In this document: positions 1-5,023 of the stretch, piece by piece
How positions within the stretch are numbered: the first letter of the stretch is position 1
How the letters are laid out: every line of letters starts with the position of its first letter
Assembly: GCA_016193545.1 (NCBI GenBank)
Contig: JACPSA010000086.1
Span: 1 to 8,282 of the forward strand
Direction of reading: 5' to 3'
DNA: 8,282 bases
From: Chloroflexota bacterium
GTDB lineage: Bacteria > Chloroflexota > Dehalococcoidia > Dehalococcoidales > UBA2162
Notes under the pieces: model-generated
What the model saw: only the letters and a program-made list of their open reading frames with translations
Told to the model about the DNA's origin: nothing
Database searches by the model: none
Translations under genes and position numbers: made by a program

Positions 1-542
1 CCGTCTCATGCGCCGGGAGCACACCAGAGCCGGAGACTTCCTCAGCACCACCGATAATGAAAACAGAACGTAAAACTTATTCAGCGCCGCCACCGATGAC
101 AATCGATACCGGCAAACAATACACAGCTACTATCGAAACCAAAAAGGGGAAGCTGGTACTGGAATTGTTCGCCAAGGACGTGCCGAGAACGGTCAATAAC
201 TTCGTCTTCCTCGCCCGCGAGGGGTTCTATGATGGCGTAACCTTCCACCGTGTTATCCCTGACTTTATGGCACAGGGAGGCGACCCCACCGGAACCGGCA
301 GCGGTGGCCCCGGTTACCGCTTTGCCGATGAATTCACCAAGCACGGCCATGTTACCGGAGCCCTGTCAATGGCTAATGCCGGCCCCAATACCAACGGCTC
401 CCAGTTTTTCATTACTTATGCCCCCCAACCCCATCTTAATGGCAAGCACTCGGTATTCGGCCAGCTAGTAGAAGGCATGGATATCCTCAAAAAGATTGAA
501 AATGGTGATACCATAACACGAATCACTATTCAGGAAAAATAG
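1..542 (+). CDS. Cyclophilin-type peptidyl-prolyl cis-trans isomerase, probable lipoprotein, 5'-partial
   Basis: Cyclophilins catalyse cis-trans isomerisation of Xaa-Pro bonds and help proteins fold. The reading frame is open to the left edge (first full codon at base 3), so the gene starts outside the window. The ATG at 57 is probably internal: 18 in-frame codons precede it and read V-S-C-A-G-S, then a Pro/Ser/Glu/Thr-rich stretch. V-S-C followed by a flexible spacer resembles the end of a lipoprotein signal peptide with the lipidated Cys at bases 9-11. The codon before it must be NCC, so position -3 is not the usual Leu. Counting from the ATG at 57, the cyclophilin core runs from about residue 22 to 160, with FHRVIPDFMAQGGDPTGTG (63-81, catalytic Arg65), NGSQFFI (113-119) and HLNGKHSVFG (126-135). 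The Trp that binds cyclosporin in human CypA is His126 here. The fold call is very secure; the lipoprotein call is moderate. Confidence 0.95.
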   Translation, partial: VSCAGSTPEPETSSAPPIMKTERKTYSAPPPMTIDTGKQYTATIETKKGKLVLELFAKDVPRTVNNFVFLAREGFYDGVTFHRVIPDFMAQGGDPTGTGSGGPGYRFADEFTKHGHVTGALSMANAGPNTNGSQFFITYAPQPHLNGKHSVFGQLVEGMDILKKIENGDTITRITIQEK

Positions 543-640
543 CTGACTCCATCCCATTTTGCTGCTCAAAAACATCAGGCTTGATATTCTGCCAATTTTC
601 GCCAAATCCTGACAGATAGTCTAAAATACGGCTCTTCGAC

Positions 641-647
641 AAGGAGG
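641..647 (+). promoter_or_regulatory. Ribosome binding site that fixes a CTG start
   Basis: AAGGAGG is a full anti-Shine-Dalgarno match. It ends five bases before the CTG at 653 in the frame of the PAP2-like protein. No ATG, GTG or TTG lies in this frame between the upstream stop (617-619) and the internal ATG at 779, so this site decides the start. A TAAAAT at 622-627 could be its -10 box, but I see no convincing -35. Confidence 0.7.
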
Positions 648-652
648 ACGTT

Positions 653-1087
653 CTGGAGTTACTCTTAGGAAATAAACCGCTAATAATTCCTCTGGCTGCC
701 TGGGGCATAGCTCAGACGCTGAAGACAATCATCTCGTCGATACGCGATAGACAATTAAACCTATCCCCCCTGGTCAGTATGGGAGGAATGCCCAGTGCAC
801 ATGCCACGCTGGTCTGCGCTCTAGCCACAAGCGTAGCTCTGGTGCAAGGCGTAGACTCGACTGTTTTCGCTTTTAGCGTCATCCTGGCTGCCATCGTGAT
901 GTATGACGCCGCCGGACTACGCCAAGAAATAAGCGAGCAGGGCACTATCATCAATATCATGATAACCGAGCTTTTTCAAGGAAAGCCCGGATTCGAGCAA
1001 CACCTGCGCGAATTAATCGGTCATACTAAAGTCGAGGTGTTAGCCGGAGCCGCACTGGGTATACTTCTGGCCTGGCTGTGGACATGA
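653..1087 (+). CDS. Divergent PAP2 family protein (DUF212/YuiD type), CTG start
   Basis: This is a 144-residue integral membrane protein of the acid phosphatase/vanadium haloperoxidase-related family. The family is named for a resemblance to PAP2 phosphatases; its substrate is not established. Translated from CTG it begins (M)ELLLGNKPLIIPLAAWGIAQ, a typical N-terminus for the family. Then come GGMPSAH (44-50; the family usually has GGMPSSH), a hydrophobic segment, MYDAAGLR (83-90), ELIGHTKVEVLAG (120-132) and a final hydrophobic helix. The first ATG in frame, at 779, would remove the first helix and start right at the GGMPSAH motif, so it is not the real start. The CTG has AAGGAGG five bases upstream. 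The stop is one base before the ATG of the hydrolase, so the two are probably co-transcribed and perhaps translationally coupled. Family call secure; start likely. Confidence 0.88.
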   Translation: MELLLGNKPLIIPLAAWGIAQTLKTIISSIRDRQLNLSPLVSMGGMPSAHATLVCALATSVALVQGVDSTVFAFSVILAAIVMYDAAGLRQEISEQGTIINIMITELFQGKPGFEQHLRELIGHTKVEVLAGAALGILLAWLWT

Positions 1088-1088
1088 C

Positions 1089-1922
1089 ATGGAACATGTG
1101 GCAGGCAGATTTAGAGGATGCAAAAACCTTAACCTCTACTACCAGTGCTGGCTGCCAGCCGAAAGACCCAAAGCCTTATTACTGGTTGTTCACGGTCTGG
1201 CTGAACACAGCGGACGTTATAGCAACCTGGCTGGTTACTTTGTCGCTAAAGGCTATGCCGTCTATAGCTTCGACTACCAGGGTCACGGTCAATCCGAGGG
1301 TCTACGCGGCTATGTTGAGCGGTTCTCGCACTACTTCGACGACCTCAAAGCCTTCCTGGATATAGTGCGCCGTCAGCAGCCTGACACCAGGACTTTCCTT
1401 TTCGGACATAGCATGGGAGGCACGATTGCCACCGCCTACGCTATCCACCATCAGGCAGAGTTTAGCGGTCTTATTCTTTCTGCCGCCAGCCTCAAGATAG
1501 ACACTAATTTATCATCGGCACTGATTACGGTCGGCAATATTCTTTCCCGGCTCTTGCCGAAAACTGGTCTCACTGTCCTGGACGCCACTGCCATCAGCCG
1601 CAACAGGGCCATCGTGGATGCCTATATCAACGACCCGCTGGTATACCGGGGCAAAATCCGCGCCCGTCTGGGTTCCGAACTTATCCGGATAACACGGCAA
1701 CTGCCGGGGCAAATGCCAGAGCTTAACCTGCCGGTCCTGATTATGCACGGCACAGCCGACCGCTTATCCGACCCAAAAGGCAGCGAGATGCTCTACGAAC
1801 GGGCCAGTTCCAAAGATAAGACTCTTAAACTATATGACGGTTTCTACCATGAGATTTTTAATGAGCCGGGACATGAGCAGGTATTAGCCGATATGGCAGC
1901 CTGGTTAGCGGCTCACCTGTGA
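1089..1922 (+). CDS. Alpha/beta hydrolase, monoglyceride lipase/lysophospholipase-like (Hydrolase_4)
   Basis: This 277-residue protein belongs to the serine hydrolases that cleave monoacylglycerols or lysophospholipids. The oxyanion region is VVHGLAEHSGRY (33-44), followed by FDYQGHGQSEG (61-71), which is characteristic of this subfamily. The nucleophile elbow is GHSMGG (106-111, Ser108), and the likely acid and base are Asp224 in HGTAD and His254 in GFYHEIFNE. A lid region lies at about 130-195. There is no signal peptide or membrane segment, so it is probably cytoplasmic or peripheral. Length and triad spacing are normal for the family. Its start lies one base after the PAP2-like stop, with no separate strong ribosome binding site, which fits coupling. 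A shared role in lipid turnover with the PAP2-like protein is inference; the exact substrate cannot be read from the sequence. Confidence 0.93.
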   Translation: MEHVAGRFRGCKNLNLYYQCWLPAERPKALLLVVHGLAEHSGRYSNLAGYFVAKGYAVYSFDYQGHGQSEGLRGYVERFSHYFDDLKAFLDIVRRQQPDTRTFLFGHSMGGTIATAYAIHHQAEFSGLILSAASLKIDTNLSSALITVGNILSRLLPKTGLTVLDATAISRNRAIVDAYINDPLVYRGKIRARLGSELIRITRQLPGQMPELNLPVLIMHGTADRLSDPKGSEMLYERASSKDKTLKLYDGFYHEIFNEPGHEQVLADMAAWLAAHL

Positions 1923-2048
1923 CCGGGTCAAGCCCCTCCAGCTTTATCACCCGGACACCCCAACCCCAAAATAAACCTGTTTTAGTTCATTATGTAAACT
2001 ACAACAATAGGTTTCATTTGCGTATTATTTCCCGCAAAAGAGACGGGC

Positions 2049-2077
2049 TTGACAACTGCATTAATTAGAACTAAATT
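2049..2077 (+). promoter_or_regulatory. Sigma-70-like promoter for the Ala-rich protein gene
   Basis: A perfect TTGACA (2049-2054), a 17-base spacer and TAAATT (2072-2077, 4 of 6 matches to TATAAT). Transcription would start near 2084, giving a leader of about 140 bases before the gene at 2223. A short inverted repeat (CCCG 2031-2034, CGGG 2044-2047) lies just upstream of the -35 box. Confidence 0.6.
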
Positions 2078-2182
2078 ATACACAACCAAGAGACATATAT
2101 GCCAGTAAGCAAACAAAAAGGCAAACCAGGGTAAGCGGGGCGGATGAACCAGACAGATGGCACCAGAAGAAATCACTATGAC

Positions 2183-2209
2183 AGGCGCCGAATGGCGTCT
2201 TTTTCTTTT
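2183..2209 (+). terminator. Intrinsic-terminator-like hairpin in the leader (possible attenuator)
   Basis: AGGCGCC (2183-2189) can pair with GGCGTCT (2194-2200) over seven base pairs, one of them G-U, around a GAAT loop. It is followed directly by TTTTTCTTTT (2200-2209). This is the layout of a Rho-independent terminator, yet AGGAGG of the next gene begins at 2210. In that place it is best explained as an attenuator, or as the end of a short leader RNA. An upstream GGCACC (2160-2165) could compete for the first arm with one mismatch, which is speculative. Confidence 0.6.
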
Positions 2210-2215
2210 AGGAGG
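2210..2215 (+). promoter_or_regulatory. Ribosome binding site deciding the start of the Ala-rich protein
   Basis: AGGAGG ends seven bases before ATG 2223. The longer in-frame start at ATG 2157 has no comparable site, and its first 22 codons would be the terminator hairpin and this binding site. The start at 2223 is therefore preferred. Confidence 0.8.
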
Positions 2216-2222
2216 TATCCGG

Positions 2223-2879
2223 ATGACAATGCTAACCAACATTAAGCTCTTTCTGCAACGATTGCAATCGGAAGTCAGAACCGAACAGCCAAAGCCGATA
2301 GATGAGACCAGTACCGAAGAACCACTAACAATGGATGGAATAAAATCGCTTGAACCCGACGAAATACTAAGTAAACCGCTGCCTCAAGTCCTGTCTGAAA
2401 TGGAAAACAGCATTAGAGCAATTGCCAGAGCAGCCCAAAAGGCTGAGGAAGCCGCCGAGAGAGCAGTACAGGCAGCTAACAGAGCGTCCCTGGAGGCATC
2501 CCAGAAGGCCGAGAAAGCCAGTGAGGCCGCCATCAAAGCAGCCAGCAACGCCACTGCTAAAGCTGAGGAGGCAACCAGCACAGCGGCGAAATCAATGAGG
2601 CAGGCTGAAGAAGCCAGCGCCAGAGCCGCCAAAGCCACCGAGGTCGGTGAAGCAGCCTTGAAAGCGTCTAAGGAGGCACCCGCCAGAGCAATGAAAGCGG
2701 CTGAAGAGGCCGCCGGCGCAGCCGCCAGAGCCGAGGAACGAGCACAGGCCGCTAGAATCTCTACCGAGGACGTAGCCAGAAAAGCGGAGGATGCAGCTCG
2801 AGCGGCAATGAAGGCAGCTTTCGATGCTAATAAACTGGCTGCCCGCCTTTCTGATTATACCGGGAAGGCCGACCCGTAA
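2223..2879 (+). CDS. Alanine-rich helical/coiled-coil protein with SKPLP signature
   Basis: I do not recognise a named family for this 218-residue protein. Residues 1-45 are mixed and polar. Residues 48-61 read ILSKPLPQVLSEME, a signature also found in the small minus-strand gene at 3880-4098. From about 62 to 207 it is an almost unbroken run of Ala with Lys, Glu and Arg (AEEAAERA, KAEKASEAA, KAEEATSTAAK types), which predicts a very long charged helix, probably coiled coil or amphipathic. There is no signal peptide or membrane segment, so it is likely cytoplasmic. The composition resembles TolA-like, LEA-like or phasin-like helices, but that is low-complexity similarity and gives no function. 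The balanced Lys/Glu content argues against a purely DNA-binding H1-like tail. It has its own promoter and attenuator-like leader, and is probably co-transcribed with the membrane coiled-coil gene 65 bases downstream. Confidence 0.8.
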   Translation: MTMLTNIKLFLQRLQSEVRTEQPKPIDETSTEEPLTMDGIKSLEPDEILSKPLPQVLSEMENSIRAIARAAQKAEEAAERAVQAANRASLEASQKAEKASEAAIKAASNATAKAEEATSTAAKSMRQAEEASARAAKATEVGEAALKASKEAPARAMKAAEEAAGAAARAEERAQAARISTEDVARKAEDAARAAMKAAFDANKLAARLSDYTGKADP

Positions 2880-2944
2880 AGAAAAGGGGAACGCGAAGGA
2901 TAATCACCAGGACAAACACTAAAATCTAACCAAGGAGGTAAAAA

Positions 2945-3340
2945 GTGCCAATCACCATAGAGGCAATAACAACGGGAGTCATCGGTCTGGGAGTCGTGAT
3001 TCTGGTAATAATCCTCATCGTTGCCTGGTATTATCTCAAAACTCTACGCCGGGGTATCGGCTCTTTAGACCAGGACATCAGCTCATTAAGCCAAGACGCC
3101 AGAATCTTCAGTGAAGGCGCCAGAAATTTGACCCAGGATATCAAGACCATAAACCAGAGCTCAACCACTTTGAGCCAGGACATAAAGACTTTGAGCCAGG
3201 ATATCAAGGTCTTCAGCGAAAGTATAAACGCCTTAAGCAAAAGCCAGCAGGAAATGATAGCGAGAATCGAGAGAGTAGACCAGAGACAGGAAGAGACGAT
3301 AGAATCCGTACGACGCGTGGCCAAGCATTTTGCCGAATAA
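2945..3340 (+). CDS. Membrane-anchored coiled-coil protein with nine heptads (DUF948-like layout), GTG start
   Basis: This 131-residue protein starts at GTG 2945, six bases after AAGGAGG (2932-2938). Residues about 9-31 form one hydrophobic transmembrane segment, followed by a basic patch (KTLRR, 32-36) that places the rest in the cytoplasm. From residue 41 a large residue recurs every seven positions (Leu41, Leu48, Phe55, Leu62, Ile69, Leu76, Leu83, Phe90, Leu97), and a second row at +4 is mostly Ile or Ala (45, 52, 59, 66, 80, 87, 94). The repeating unit is close to LSQDIKT. Residues 100-131 stay helical and charged. The layout of one N-terminal anchor plus a coiled coil resembles DUF948/YtxG-type proteins, but I cannot confirm membership. 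It probably oligomerises at the inner membrane face. The preceding Ala-rich helical protein is the obvious candidate partner, which is inference. Confidence 0.85.
   Translation: MPITIEAITTGVIGLGVVILVIILIVAWYYLKTLRRGIGSLDQDISSLSQDARIFSEGARNLTQDIKTINQSSTTLSQDIKTLSQDIKVFSESINALSKSQQEMIARIERVDQRQEETIESVRRVAKHFAE
3128..3211 (+). repeat. In-frame 21-base repeats coding paired heptads
   Basis: Near-identical 21-base units start at 3128, 3170 and 3191, each beginning TTGA(G/C)CCAGGA and coding LTQDIKT or LSQDIK(T/V). The 21-base slot at 3149-3169 is in the same phase but has diverged. Similarity at DNA level suggests growth of the coiled coil by tandem duplication of two-heptad or one-heptad units. 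Confidence 0.75.
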
Positions 3341-3396
3341 GCACTAAAGCCGATTAGTCACTCACTACTTGATGCCTGAGTGTAATCTGGTTTTCC

Positions 3397-3425
3397 TTGT
3401 TTGTCTGGACATTAGCGGATATAAT
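3397..3425 (+). promoter_or_regulatory. Promoter with perfect TATAAT, apparently giving a leaderless transcript
   Basis: TATAAT (3420-3425) is a perfect -10 box. TTGTTT (3397-3402) lies 17 bases upstream as a weak -35 (3 of 6). Transcription would begin about seven bases after the -10 box, at or next to the GTG at 3432, so the mRNA would lack a leader. The -10 box sits inside a perfect palindrome (3415-3431). Confidence 0.5.
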
Positions 3426-3431
3426 ATCCGC
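3415..3431. promoter_or_regulatory. Perfect 8-bp palindrome over the -10 box (operator candidate)
   Basis: GCGGATAT and ATATCCGC flank one central A, a 17-base perfect inverted repeat. It covers the TATAAT at 3420-3425 and ends exactly before the GTG start at 3432. A dimeric repressor bound here would block RNA polymerase. As RNA it would not be transcribed if the start is leaderless, so a DNA-binding role is more likely than a hairpin. Confidence 0.5.
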
Positions 3432-3848
3432 GTGACAAAGCTAAAGATTCTATTCCACGAAATAATCAATGCCTTTGGTAGGAAGAAGCATAACCGTGCC
3501 CTTAGAGACATTTTAGACCTACAGAGAAAGATAGAGGACTTCTTAGCCAAATATCAATTACAAGATAAAAGTGCCGACTTCGGGCTTGTGCTCGATAAAA
3601 TAGGCCAAGCCAGAGTCGAGAGCGTAGAAATAACCTATTTAGCCAGAAAAACAATCGGGGTCGCCAGGAATGTTCGAGGTAAACATCTTCAACCGTTGCT
3701 TCGGCAAGTATACGCTGACCTAGAGGACCTTAAAAGAGGCTTATTCACCAGGGCAGTCCGAGGTTCTAGTCTAACCGAACGGTTAACCCAACTACACAAT
3801 TCCCTGAAAAATCTACTGGAAGCAGTCTCGACGGCAGAATACAAATAA
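3432..3848 (+). CDS. Hypothetical helical protein, probable leaderless GTG start
   Basis: This 138-residue protein is unrecognised. From GTG 3432 it begins (M)TKLKILFHEIINAFGRKKHN. The frame is open upstream to TTG 3369 and ATG 3372, but neither has a ribosome binding site and the extra residues would cross the promoter and palindrome, so 3432 is preferred. The sequence is mostly polar and charged and predicts several helices: about 2-15, 20-43, 50-79, 86-105 and 113-131. There is no signal peptide or membrane segment and no cysteine. The basic stretch GRKKHNR (16-22) and many Arg and Lys residues suggest an acidic partner or nucleic acid, but nothing specific is visible. It lies between the coiled-coil gene (91 bases upstream) and a convergent gene whose stop is 31 bases away. 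Coding status is likely from its length and amino-acid composition; function is unknown. Confidence 0.65.
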   Translation: MTKLKILFHEIINAFGRKKHNRALRDILDLQRKIEDFLAKYQLQDKSADFGLVLDKIGQARVESVEITYLARKTIGVARNVRGKHLQPLLRQVYADLEDLKRGLFTRAVRGSSLTERLTQLHNSLKNLLEAVSTAEYK

Positions 3849-3879
3849 GTACGGCTGCTTTACGGCCACACCCTCTTGT

Positions 3880-4098
3880 TTACTTCTTTCCCTCGCTCAA
3901 CTCTTCGGTAATATCTTTAGCCATCTTTAGAAATAGCTTCCTCAAGCTTTTCATAACTTCTGCGGCAGCCTTTTCCCCGGCCGTCCTGGCTTCATCCGCG
4001 GCTTTTCTAGCATCTATAGTAGCCGTCTCAATATCATCCAGAATAGTGGGCAGAGGTTTACTAAAAATACCGTGTTTCGTCTCAGGTTCTTTGGCCAT
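3880..4098 (-). CDS. Small SKPLP-signature protein
   Basis: This 72-residue protein has ATG at 4096-4098 and AGGAGG (4105-4110) six bases upstream, so the start is clear. Residues 11-24 read IFSKPLPTILDDIE, closely matching ILSKPLPQVLSEME at 48-61 of the Ala-rich protein. In both cases an Ala-rich charged helix follows, here about 25-50 (ARKAADEARTAGEKAAAEV). The remaining 20 residues are an amphipathic, Lys-rich helix (SLRKLFLKMAKDITEEL). There is no membrane segment or signal peptide. It looks like a miniature relative of the Ala-rich protein, transcribed in the opposite direction from its own extended -10 promoter. I know of no named family; a shared binding partner for the SKPLP signature is inference. 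Confidence 0.8.
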   Translation of the reverse strand: MAKEPETKHGIFSKPLPTILDDIETATIDARKAADEARTAGEKAAAEVMKSLRKLFLKMAKDITEELSEGKK

Positions 4099-4142
4099 TT
4101 GTTTCCTCCTGTTTCCTTTGTCCTTACTGTGACAACAATAGT

Positions 4143-4151
4143 ATTATAACA
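4143..4151 (-). promoter_or_regulatory. Extended -10 promoter for the small SKPLP gene
   Basis: On the minus strand the sequence is TGTTATAAT, which is TG, one base, then a perfect TATAAT (4148-4143). No good -35 lies 16-18 bases upstream, which is usual for extended -10 promoters. Transcription would begin near 4136, giving a leader of about 37 bases with AGGAGG near its end. The rest of the gap to the lipoprotein gene (4152-4293) shows only the short inverted repeats near 4262-4310. Confidence 0.6.
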
Positions 4152-4261
4152 AAATCACCGGTCAAAATTAATAATACCGTCAGCTAACAAAGCCAAGAAC
4201 CCGGCATCAAATCAAGTAACGGAACGCACATCCGGAAAATTAAGAGGGTCTCGCTTTATCT

Positions 4262-4310
4262 TTCCTGAGCACTGCCTGACAGTCAGGAATACCTTAGTCC
4301 TTCGGACTAA
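4262..4310 (-). repeat. Inverted repeats at the 3' end of the lipoprotein gene
   Basis: A perfect 7-bp inverted repeat with a 3-base loop (TTAGTCC, TTC, GGACTAA; 4294-4310) spans the stop codon of the lipoprotein gene. Just beyond it, TCAGG (4283-4287) can pair either with CCTGA at 4275-4279 or, extended as TCAGGAA, with TTCCTGA at 4262-4268. None has a strong T-run on the minus strand, so these may protect the mRNA end or cause weak termination. Confidence 0.45.
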
Positions 4311-4641
4311 TTGCCCATTCTACTTTTACCTGCTCAGGCTTTATCCCCTTGAGAAAAATACTACCGGACTTTATTTCTATGGTCCCCCCTGATGGGCTTA
4401 AAGTTAGAACTGACCCGTCAGCCGTATGCGTAACCGTAATCTCATTAGCCGCAACCTGCAGCAACAGGTCAACCTTATCAGAAGGAAGTCCTTCAATCGG
4501 CTTCCCATCCATCGCTATTGTTCCCAGAGACATCCCCTTTAGCTTTATGGTAGCACCACCGACATTACAGCCGCTGCTTAAAGCCAGCATCACCACCAGC
4601 AATATAGACGCCAATATAACAATAGTCCGTTTCATGCTCAT
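4294..4641 (-). CDS. Small lipoprotein of unknown function
   Basis: From ATG 4639-4641 this is a 115-residue protein. The start was chosen because MSMKRT begins a clean signal peptide and a weak AGAGG site lies seven bases upstream; a longer frame to 4698 would put 19 odd residues before it. The signal has basic residues (Lys4, Arg5), a hydrophobic core (7-21) and a lipobox-like LSSGC with Cys25 as the likely lipidated residue. The mature part of 90 residues is polar and beta-rich (TIKLKG, EITVTHTADGSVLTL, GTIEIKSGSIFLKG), suggesting a small beta-sheet domain on the outer face of the membrane. I recognise no family. Its neighbour upstream in the same direction is a small membrane protein 105 bases away, so a shared transcript is possible. 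Confidence 0.75.
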   Translation of the reverse strand: MSMKRTIVILASILLVVMLALSSGCNVGGATIKLKGMSLGTIAMDGKPIEGLPSDKVDLLLQVAANEITVTHTADGSVLTLSPSGGTIEIKSGSIFLKGIKPEQVKVEWAISPKD

Positions 4642-4708
4642 AATTTTGCCTCTTCGATTCCAAAAGTCTCTCGGCCTTATTGAATAGATAAACCTCATTT
4701 ATGTTTCG

Positions 4709-4750
4709 AAGCTCTGGCGGCTAGTGCTGACGGCTCAAGCTCCTGGCTAG
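4709..4750. repeat. Imperfect direct repeat between two small genes
   Basis: AAGCTCTGGCGGCTAG (4709-4724) recurs as AAGCTCCTGGCTAG (4737-4750), 28 bases on. The second copy overlaps the stop codon of the small membrane protein gene. No function is evident. Confidence 0.4.
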
Positions 4751-4932
4751 GTCAGGCCAACAGTAGCCGCGTAAATGGCAAAAACAACAATAGTAATCAG
4801 AGCCACGACACCAAAAATCAGCGCAAACTTCCGCCGTCCTATCTTGTAACCCAAATAATCACCGAGCAAAAGCAGCGCTACCGCAGCAATTATTGCTACA
4901 AAAATGGTGCTCGGACCTTTCAATTCCAGCAT
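4747..4932 (-). CDS. Small two-helix membrane protein
   Basis: From ATG 4930-4932 this is a 61-residue protein; GGAGG (4942-4946) lies nine bases upstream. An in-frame TTG at 4950 sits upstream of that site and is less likely. Two hydrophobic segments, about 8-28 and 37-57, are joined by a basic loop (YKIGRRK, 29-35). By the positive-inside rule the loop faces the cytoplasm and both ends face outward. There is no catalytic motif. The gene lies 91 bases downstream of ftsZ in the same direction, behind a 10-bp hairpin, and upstream of the lipoprotein gene. I do not recognise the family. Its position allows a membrane role linked to division or the envelope, but nothing in the sequence proves it. 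Confidence 0.7.
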   Translation of the reverse strand: MLELKGPSTIFVAIIAAVALLLLGDYLGYKIGRRKFALIFGVVALITIVVFAIYAATVGLT

Positions 4933-4974
4933 TATCGTTTTCCTCCACAACCAGCAATATTTAGTGAAGATAAG

Positions 4975-5015
4975 GTAAGGAGCAATAGAGCTTTACTTTG
5001 CCTACTGCTCCTTAC
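4975..5015 (-). repeat. 10-bp inverted repeat downstream of ftsZ
   Basis: GTAAGGAGCA (4975-4984) and TGCTCCTTAC (5006-5015) are perfect complements with a 21-base loop. The hairpin begins nine bases after the ftsZ stop. The minus-strand sequence after it is mixed and lacks a run of T, so it is more likely a processing or stability element, or a weak terminator, than a classical Rho-independent one. Confidence 0.55.
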
Positions 5016-5023
5016 GCCAAACA

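Larger units (their letters stand above)
1923..2222 (+). other. Intergenic region with promoter and structured leader
   Basis: About 300 bases separate the hydrolase from the Ala-rich gene. A short inverted repeat (CCGGGT 1923-1928, ACCCGG 1949-1954) follows the hydrolase stop but has a 20-base loop and no T-run, so it is a poor terminator. A sigma-70-like promoter lies at 2049-2077. The leader after it ends in a terminator-like hairpin at 2183-2209, just before the ribosome binding site. Small open frames in the leader start at ATG 2099 (11 codons, ending TAA 2132-2134) and ATG 2144 (33 codons). Neither has a good ribosome binding site. Confidence 0.6.

Noticed and set aside
1078..1365. Overlapping plus-strand frame within the hydrolase gene
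   Set aside because: It is a shadow of the hydrolase, with no family features; the hydrolase frame has full catalytic motifs.
1923..1954. CCGGGT/ACCCGG inverted repeat as the terminator of the hydrolase gene
   Set aside because: The loop is 20 bases and there is no T-run.
2119..2150. GGCAAACC followed by GGTAAGCGGGG, recalling a cyclic-di-GMP-I riboswitch
   Set aside because: The second conserved block (GACGCAAAGCC), the GAAA tetraloop stem and the receptor helix are missing, so the match is only short words.
2157..2222. Longer start (ATG 2157) for the Ala-rich protein
   Set aside because: No ribosome binding site, and the added codons are the terminator-like hairpin and the Shine-Dalgarno site of ATG 2223.
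2384..2638. Minus-strand Ala/Ser/Leu-rich frame opposite the Ala-rich gene
   Set aside because: It is the expected by-product of Ala (GCN) codons read in reverse and has no independent support.
3359..3382. CACTCA/TGAGTG inverted repeat as a terminator after the coiled-coil gene
   Set aside because: Six pairs with a 12-base loop and no adjacent T-run; the nearest T-rich stretch starts nine bases later.
3369..3431. Longer start (TTG 3369 or ATG 3372) for the 138-residue protein
   Set aside because: No ribosome binding site, and the added codons cross a TATAAT box and a perfect palindrome.
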